This document shows, piece after piece, positions 58,856 to 64,000 of a stretch of DNA of 64,000 nucleotides. This stretch comes from Streptomyces halstedii (lineage in GTDB: Bacteria > Actinomycetota > Actinomycetes > Streptomycetales > Streptomycetaceae). Within the stretch, counting starts at the first letter, position 1. Every line of letters starts with the position of its first letter. The position numbers were made by a program, and so were the translations under genes. The notes beneath the pieces were generated by a model. That model was not told the origin of the DNA and made no database searches. It was given only the letters and a program-made list of their open reading frames with translations. The DNA lies in NCBI GenBank assembly GCA_000720535.1, contig JOAZ01000009.1:174240-238239 (forward strand), given 5' to 3'.

Positions 58856-59485
58856 ATGACCACCGCCTCTACCTCCCGCGGCCCCGGGCGTCCGCCGGCC
58901 GCCTCCCGCACCGAGGTGGAGGAGATCGCCATCGGCTTGATGCAGCGCCACGGCTACGACGGCGTGGGCGTGGAGGCCATCGTCGAGGCGGCGGGTATCG
59001 GTCGTACGACGTTCTTCCGGTACTTCGGCTCCAAGCCAGGGGTCATCTGGGGCCCCTTCGACGACACCATCGAAGAGCTGGGAGCGCGGCTACGCGACGC
59101 CTCGGCGGACAGTGATCCGCTGGAGGCCGTACGGGGCGCGGTGACCACGTCGACGCACGTGGCGGTGTCGAGCAGTGACGTCTGGCTGGAGCGTTTCAAG
59201 CTCCTCGACACCAGTCCCGCCCTGCGGGCCGGCGCCTACGAGCACTGGGAGCGGTGGAAGCAGGTCATCGGCTCCTACCTGGCCCGGCGCACCGGAAGAC
59301 CTCCAGGTGATGCCGTCCTCGTTGCCGTCGCCAGCGCCTACCAGGGAGTCTTCATCGCCGAGCTGCGCAACTGGCTGGATGGCGGAGGCACCCGCGAGGC
59401 CTTTCTCGGCCAGCTCGACCGCAGCCTGGCGATCGTGACGGCCGCACTCACCACGGGCCTTCTCGCGGAGCCGCCCGACGCCTGA
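58856..59485 (+). CDS. TetR-family regulator
   Basis: 209 residues from the ATG at 58856 (a GTG at 58829 is possible). The HTH (about 17-62) reads EVEEIAIGLMQRHGYDGVGVEAIVEAAGIGRTTFFRYFGSKPGVIW, close to the MftR-like TetR group. The C-terminal domain has no recognisable ligand signature. It should repress the divergent SDR gene and itself through the palindrome at 58756-58783. Confidence 0.9.
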   Translation: MTTASTSRGPGRPPAASRTEVEEIAIGLMQRHGYDGVGVEAIVEAAGIGRTTFFRYFGSKPGVIWGPFDDTIEELGARLRDASADSDPLEAVRGAVTTSTHVAVSSSDVWLERFKLLDTSPALRAGAYEHWERWKQVIGSYLARRTGRPPGDAVLVAVASAYQGVFIAELRNWLDGGGTREAFLGQLDRSLAIVTAALTTGLLAEPPDA

Positions 59486-59585
59486 GGAAGAAGGCCTGAG
59501 GAAGGAACCTGAGGAAGAGGGCGGCTTCAGGGAAGACGAGCCACTCGTCCGGAGCCGGTGACTCGTCTCCGGGGTCGCAGCGCCG

Positions 59586-60161
59586 TCAGGCCGCTGCCGC
59601 CGCGTAGCAGTGGACGGTGACCCTCTGGTCCGGGCTCCACTGCTGTTCGGTGGTGGCCAGCAGTTGCCAGCCGAGCCGTTCGTACAGTGCCACCGCCTCG
59701 GTGTCGTCCGCCACGACATCGAGCACGGGGTGCAGGCCCCGGTTCCTCGCCTCTTCGACCGCCCGCGCCATCAGCGACGCGCCGATCCCGCGACCGCGGG
59801 CCGACGGAGCGACGAACAGGCGGCTGATCACGGCGGTCTCGTCTGCGCCCACGCCCGCGCGGGCGCTCCACAACTCCGGGGCAAGGTCTCCGGCGGTGCT
59901 TCGGGACAGGCCGACATGGCCCACGACGCGGCCGTCCAGCTCCGCCACCCAAGCGGCTGTCAGTGCGGGCTGCGACAGCCAAGCGCTCGCTTCGGCAGGC
60001 CAGTTCACCGGGTAGCTGTCACGTGCATGGACCTGTGCCAGCACCTCGGCGCAGGCGTGGAGGTCCCGGTCGGTCCGGCGCCGGACCGACCGGCCCGTAC
60101 CGCCGGCGTCGGGTCCGTCGCCGCTGTGGTTGTCGCTCGTCACCGCGGAATGGAAGCACAT
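59586..60161 (-). CDS. GNAT-family N-acetyltransferase
   Basis: About 191 residues. The acetyl-CoA site is ISRLFVAPSARGRGIGASLMARAVEEARNRGL (RGRGIG = R/QxxGxG/A), followed by LDVVADDTEAVALYERLGWQL, the motif B region of single-domain GNATs. The acceptor is not predictable. The start is uncertain: ATG 60161 or GTG 60143, neither with a strong ribosome site. Stand-alone gene. Confidence 0.85.
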   Translation of the reverse strand: MCFHSAVTSDNHSGDGPDAGGTGRSVRRRTDRDLHACAEVLAQVHARDSYPVNWPAEASAWLSQPALTAAWVAELDGRVVGHVGLSRSTAGDLAPELWSARAGVGADETAVISRLFVAPSARGRGIGASLMARAVEEARNRGLHPVLDVVADDTEAVALYERLGWQLLATTEQQWSPDQRVTVHCYAAAAA

Positions 60162-60275
60162 CACGCCGAGCGCGACCAATCGATTTCCGGGAGGCGTACG
60201 GCCGCGCCTCACCTGTCACCGCCCGCCCGGTGGTGTGCACCTGTAGGAGCGCACCCGCGTACGCGGTGGCCTCCG

Positions 60276-60788
60276 TCAGCCGCCTGACCGCCGCGCCCGG
60301 CGTTCCGACTCGACGGCAGCGGCGGCGGCGCACACCGTGGCGGACAGGCCGAAGGCCGCCGCGGCCGGGCCGATGTAGCCGGGGACGATGTCGGGGACGT
60401 AGCTTCCGCCGTCGCTGGTCTCGCAGACGAACCGCAGCGGCAGGTAGTCCACCCGGGAATCCACGACCGTGGACCACAGGTCCTGGTCGGCCGTGCGGCA
60501 GGAGGGCCTCGGTGACCCGCTCGCCCCGGTGCCGTCCGCGCCGATCACCGCACCGGCGAGGTGCAGCAGCCCCCAGGTGTACAGGGCGACCGTGATCGCC
60601 CCCAGGATCGCGGCCCCGCTGCGGAGCCGCAGCGCGCGGCTCGCCTGCCCTACGCCGACCCGGCCGAGGCTGCCGAAGCCGTAACCGGCCAGGCCGAACA
60701 GCATGATGATGCAGAGCGGGATGAGGAACAGGAGCGCCATCGGCCGAGTCCACCAGCCCTGGGGCCGCACGCTGGTGACGGAGCCCAC
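60276..60788 (-). CDS. Small integral membrane protein
   Basis: 170 residues with three hydrophobic helices (MALLFLIPLCIIMLFGLAGYGFG, AAILGAITVALYTWGLLHLAGAV, PGYIGPAAAAFGLSATVCAAAAAV). An extracellular loop between helices 2 and 3 has two Cys (SCRTADQD, FVCETSDG) that could form a disulfide. I recognise no family. GTG start whose GGAA is only just upstream, so the start is uncertain. Confidence 0.65.
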   Translation of the reverse strand: MGSVTSVRPQGWWTRPMALLFLIPLCIIMLFGLAGYGFGSLGRVGVGQASRALRLRSGAAILGAITVALYTWGLLHLAGAVIGADGTGASGSPRPSCRTADQDLWSTVVDSRVDYLPLRFVCETSDGGSYVPDIVPGYIGPAAAAFGLSATVCAAAAAVESERRARRSGG

Positions 60789-60848
60789 ACTTCCGGCAAC
60801 AGTCGCGTCACAGCTCCCGGACGGACCGGCCCGCTGGTGCCGACACCG

Positions 60849-61814
60849 CTACGCCCACGCCGGTACCCACGTCTCGACGCCGGGGTGTACGCCCCGCGCG
60901 GAGGAGCGCCCGGCCGGGCCTGTCCCGGGAGAGGCCCCCGGGGCAAGATGGTCGCGGAGTGCGGCCAGGGCCGGGTGCCGGTTGTCGCGGTGCCACACCA
61001 GGGAGTGTGGATAGACCGGCGTCGGCTCGCGCACGGCGATGCGCCGCAAGCCGTGGTCGGCGGGCCAGACGAGGTGGGTTCGCTCTCCGACGAAGGTCGC
61101 CAGCGTCCGGGAGCCGGCGAGGGTGTCCAGCAGGGGCTCGGTACCGAAGTCGGGGCCGGTGACCTCGATGGTGACGGCGAACGCGGCGGCCAGGGCGTCG
61201 TAGTAGGCGGCCCACTCGGTGCCAGGAACGAGGCCGGGCATCCAGATGCGTTGTCCGACCAGCTCGGCGGGGCTGACCGTGTGGGCGGCGGCAAGCGCGT
61301 GGTCCGGCCCGGTCAGGAGCTGAAGGGGCTCATCGAAGACCCGTGACGCCCTGATGTCGTCGGGGAGTTGCCGGCCGGGCATGGGGACGGCGCGGAAGGA
61401 CGCGTCGATCGTGCCGGTGCGGACGGCGTCGACGGCCGCGTCGGCGTCGAAGAGGGTCACGACGTCCAACTCCGTTCCGGGACAGGCGAGGCGGAAGTCG
61501 CGCAGCAGGGTGGCCGGGGCGAGCCGGCGGCCGATCACGTCCACGCGGAGGGCACGGCGGCCGGGTCGCACGGAGCCTACGGCCCGTTCCTCGGCCCGTA
61601 GGAGGTCGCGGGCGTGCGGGAGGAACGCCTGCCCGTCCACGGTGAGTTTCGCCCCGCGCGCGGTACGGGTGAACAGCCTTACGCCGAGGCGCCGTTCCAG
61701 TGCGGCGATGCGCTTGGAGACGGCCTGCGGAGTCACGGACAGGTCGGCGGCGGCGTCCTGGAACCGTCCCGCGTCCGCGGCGGTCACGAAGGTGCGGACG
61801 GCATCGAGATCCAT
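60849..61814 (-). CDS. LysR-family regulator
   Basis: 321 residues. The N-terminal winged helix reads MDLDAVRTFVTAADAGRFQDAAADLSVTPQAVSKRIAALERRLGVRLFTRTARG, canonical LysR with PQAVSKRI. The effector domain (about 90-300) is PBP-type. The last 25 residues are a Pro/Gly-rich extension. Divergent from an MFS gene, its likely target. ATG at 61814. Confidence 0.9.
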   Translation of the reverse strand: MDLDAVRTFVTAADAGRFQDAAADLSVTPQAVSKRIAALERRLGVRLFTRTARGAKLTVDGQAFLPHARDLLRAEERAVGSVRPGRRALRVDVIGRRLAPATLLRDFRLACPGTELDVVTLFDADAAVDAVRTGTIDASFRAVPMPGRQLPDDIRASRVFDEPLQLLTGPDHALAAAHTVSPAELVGQRIWMPGLVPGTEWAAYYDALAAAFAVTIEVTGPDFGTEPLLDTLAGSRTLATFVGERTHLVWPADHGLRRIAVREPTPVYPHSLVWHRDNRHPALAALRDHLAPGASPGTGPAGRSSARGVHPGVETWVPAWA

Positions 61815-61917
61815 GCCGGTCAAGGTGCCACACAACAGATGGTTGAGCTGTGCCCACGCGTCAGTTGTTTGATCCGGCACCCGTCGCTCGCTTTGATTCC
61901 GGAGGTCGGCGTGGGCC

Positions 61918-61954
61918 CCGTGGCCGCCATGGCCGCCGTGGCCGCCGTGCTCGC
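61918..61954 (+). repeat. 9-bp tandem repeat in the LysR/MFS gap
   Basis: Four units of (G/A)TGGCCGCC with slight variation, within the 220-bp intergenic region. May change promoter spacing by slippage. Confidence 0.6.
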
Positions 61955-62034
61955 CATGGGGTGGGTCGGCGGACCGGTCGCGGGGGGACGGATCGGTCGT
62001 GGGGTCGTCGGATCGGTGAGGGGCGCGTACGGGT

Positions 62035-63302
62035 ATGGCGAGCAGGCGGGCGTTGGGCAGGCGGTTCGGGTGGTTGTGGGCGGCGTTCGCGGTCAGCTCG
62101 TACGGCACCGGGCTCGGGTTCGGCGCGTTCCCTCTGATCGCGGTCCTCGTGCTGCACAGCGGACCGGCCCAGGTCGCGGCGCTGGCCGCCGCGGGGCGGG
62201 CCGTGGGTGCCGTGGTGGCGGTGCCGCTCGGTCCCTGGATGGAGTTCCGCCGTAAGCGGCCGGTGATGGTGGCGATGGACCTGACCCGGTTCGCGGCGTT
62301 GATGAGCGTCCCCGCCGCGTCCCCGCCGCGTTCGCGCTCGGCCGGCTCGGCTTCGCCCAGCTCCTCGTCGTCTCCGTCGTCGTCGCCGCGGCCGACATCG
62401 CGTTCAAGGCGGCCGGAGGCGCCTACCTGAAGGCGCTCGTACCACCGGAGGACCTGCTCGTCGCCAACAGCCGTTTCGAGTCCACGACATGGACCGCGAC
62501 CATGGTCGGCCCGCCGCTCGGTGGGGCCGCGATCGGGCTGTTCGGCCCGCTGACGACCCTGGTCGCCAACGCGGTCAGCTACCTGCTCTCCGCACTGGGC
62601 ATCCGTGCCATCGGCGGGACGGAGCCACGCCCCACGCGCAGCGCCGCACCCCGGCTGCGGGCACCCGATCTGCTCGAAGGGTGGCGCCACATCCTCGACC
62701 ACCCCACCCTGCGACCGCTGTTCCTCAACTCGATCGTGGTCAACGGTCTGATCATGGCGTCCGAGCCGCTGCTCGCCGTACTCCTGCTGGACGACTTCGG
62801 GTTCGCGCCCTGGCAGTACGGTCTCGTGTTCGCGGTCCCGTGCGTCGGCGGTCTCGTGGGCTCACGCCTCGCGCACCGGCTCGTCGCACGGTTCGGCCGA
62901 CGCGAGGTGCTGTACGCCGCCGGGGCGCTGCGCGCGTGCTGGCCTCTCGGGCTCGCGTTCGTCCGGCCCGGACTCCCCGGGATCGTCCTGGTCATCGCCG
63001 TCCAACTCGGGCTGGTGACCTGCTGCGCGCTGTTCAATCCGGTGCTGGCCACCTACCGGCTCGACCACACCGCCCCCGACCGGGTCGCCCGCACCCTGGT
63101 CGCCTGGTCGATCAGCAGCAGCGCCGCCATCGCGGCTCTGACCGCCCTGTGGGGAGTGCTCGCCGCCGTCACCGGCCCCCGCACCGCGATCGCGGCCGCC
63201 GGAGTCGTCCTGCTGGCAACCCCGCTACTGCTCCCGCGCCGTGGGAACGCCCGCCAGGACGCGCTCGGTACCGGGGCCCAGGAAGCCGCCGATCCCCTCT
63301 GA
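62035..63302 (+). pseudogene. MFS transporter gene frameshifted by an 11-bp tandem duplication
   Basis: Helices 1-3 read in frame from the ATG at 62035 (WLWAAFAVSSYGTGLGFGAFPLIAVLVLH, motif A-like GPWMEFRRKRPVMVAM) to LMSVPAA. The frame then goes off (to the stop at 62430), while the remaining helices (LLVVSVVVAAADIAFK, MVGPPLGGAAIGLFGPL and on to 63302) are open in another frame. Removing one 11-bp copy at 62306-62327 restores a continuous 418-residue MFS protein (SVPAAFALGRLGFAQLL). Group similar to MMR/enterobactin-exporter-like MFS. Divergent from LysR. Confidence 0.88.
62306..62327 (+). repeat. 11-bp perfect tandem duplication
   Basis: GCGTCCCCGCC at 62306-62316 and again at 62317-62327, then GCGTTCG. 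Causes the MFS frameshift. Confidence 0.92.
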
Positions 63303-63803
63303 GACCGGACCACCGTCCTCGGCCGGCTGCCGGACGACCCGGGTACGGCTGCCCCGCGCCTCCCGTGCGACTCCCGCACAACGCCCCCGCAGCCCCGCCC
63401 GACTCCCAACTCCCGTTCCACACCGGTGCGCGCCCGGGTTCCCGGCACCCGGATCCCGGAGCCCGGTTCCCGAGACCCGAGGGTCGAGCGCCGGGACCAC
63501 CGGTTCACCCCTTCGTGGGTACGTCTCCGACCCCGGTCCGGCGCTTGAGCTTCGGGATCCGGGGGCCGGGACCCGGGTGCCGGGCTTCGAGCGGTGTTGT
63601 TCATCCGGCGGGACATACAGGGGGTTTGGGGAAACCTCCCCACCCTCCCAACCCCGTCACGGCCAGCAAGTATGACTAATCGTGACCGGCTTGCGGCGCA
63701 GAGTCGCCACTGCTTACGGTGCCACCGACGAAACGACCCCGACGCGGTGTTGCCACACCGGCCGGGGTCTCACCCAAGATCGACCCCATAGAAAGACGAT
63801 CTC
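63303..63803. other. Intergenic region
   Basis: 501 bp without a gene. 63400-63590 is rich in short CCGGG/CCCGG inverted and direct motifs that could fold but give no single clear hairpin. 63740-63775 (GTGTTGCCACACCGGCC) has a short stem. I see no RNA gene. Confidence 0.5.
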
Positions 63804-64000
63804 GTGGCTACTCAGCAGGTTAGCTCCGCCCCGTGCGCGCCCGCACCCTCGCGCCCGTACCGCCAGGCCACCACCGGCTACGGAAAACGCTCCGTACCCG
63901 ACCAACGCCCGCCCCAGGCATCCGACTTCGCCCGGCTCCCCGAGCGCGAGCGCTATGTCGCCGGGTACGTCGACCACCTCCCCGACGGCGCCGCCATGGA
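63804..64000 (+). CDS. Partial regulator-like protein, cut by window end
   Basis: GTG start, 65 codons visible, open to the last base. RLPERERYVAGYVDHLPDGAAM recalls Streptomyces MarR-like proteins that begin with a helical pair before the wing. The first 40 residues are Pro/Ala/Gln-rich. GAAAGA is a weak ribosome site. Confidence 0.5.
   Translation, partial: MATQQVSSAPCAPAPSRPYRQATTGYGKRSVPDQRPPQASDFARLPERERYVAGYVDHLPDGAAM

Noticed and set aside
1-64000. CRISPR array or cas genes
   Set aside because: The tandem repeats seen (8650, 33633, 61918) are too short, too few or lack spacers; no cas-like protein was found.

Overview
The window is high-GC actinobacterial DNA, almost certainly a Streptomyces chromosome. 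Evidence: strong third-position G/C bias, frequent GTG and TTG starts, and a run of genes (PAS-GGDEF-EAL protein, AA10 LPMO, SPFH protein, NlpC/P60 protein, tRNA-Lys, cslA, glxA, cslZ) matching, from memory, the S. coelicolor SCO2817-SCO2838 neighbourhood. Three near-identical tRNA-Lys(CTT) genes lie within 15.5 kb. All assignments come from reading the sequence; no database search was possible.

Layout. 0-2.8 kb: small hypotheticals, a SAM methyltransferase and a prim-pol-like protein ending inside the first tRNA-Lys. 2.8-13.1 kb: secreted M6 metalloprotease, cyclic-di-GMP protein (probably CdgA), luciferase-like monooxygenase, Asp/Glu-racemase-family enzyme, an EhuBCDA-type ABC importer and an IclR regulator. 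13.3-23.4 kb: apical glycan region with an LPMO under two DasR-type sites, SPFH protein, NlpC/P60 protein, the cslA-glxA operon and a convergent GH6 lipoprotein cslZ. 23.7-32.3 kb: class F sortase pair, HAD phosphatase, LAxTG surface protein, ROK regulator divergent from a Gfo/Idh/MocA oxidoreductase across a clear operator, FAH-family hydrolase and a YidC paralogue. 33.7-38.6 kb: a three-gene operon of an EACC1-like protein, a transmembrane caspase with extracellular binding-protein and vWA regions, and a solute-binding lipoprotein. 38.8-44.3 kb: SpoIIE/HATPase multidomain protein with altered phosphatase motifs, and an MFS exporter divergent from a GntR/TetR hybrid regulator.

44.4-57.5 kb is an accessory island, visibly less GC-rich in its left part. 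It holds two C5-cytosine methyltransferases, Vsr, three HNH-type proteins, a SNF2 helicase, a ParB-like protein, a DUF3883-like nuclease-fold protein and an XRE regulator, followed by decayed genes (DUF5753 remnant, frameshifted SpoIIE phosphatase). A short winged-helix-like motif (DRRxRDLR) recurs in all three HNH proteins and at the C-terminus of one methylase, and a perfect 40-bp palindrome lies between divergent island genes. This looks like a composite restriction or defence system. 57.9-64.0 kb: SDR/TetR divergent pair with an operator, GNAT, LysR divergent from an MFS gene broken by an 11-bp tandem duplication, and a partial regulator at the right edge.

The two best candidates for undescribed systems are the EACC1/transmembrane-caspase operon and the methylase/HNH/helicase island.
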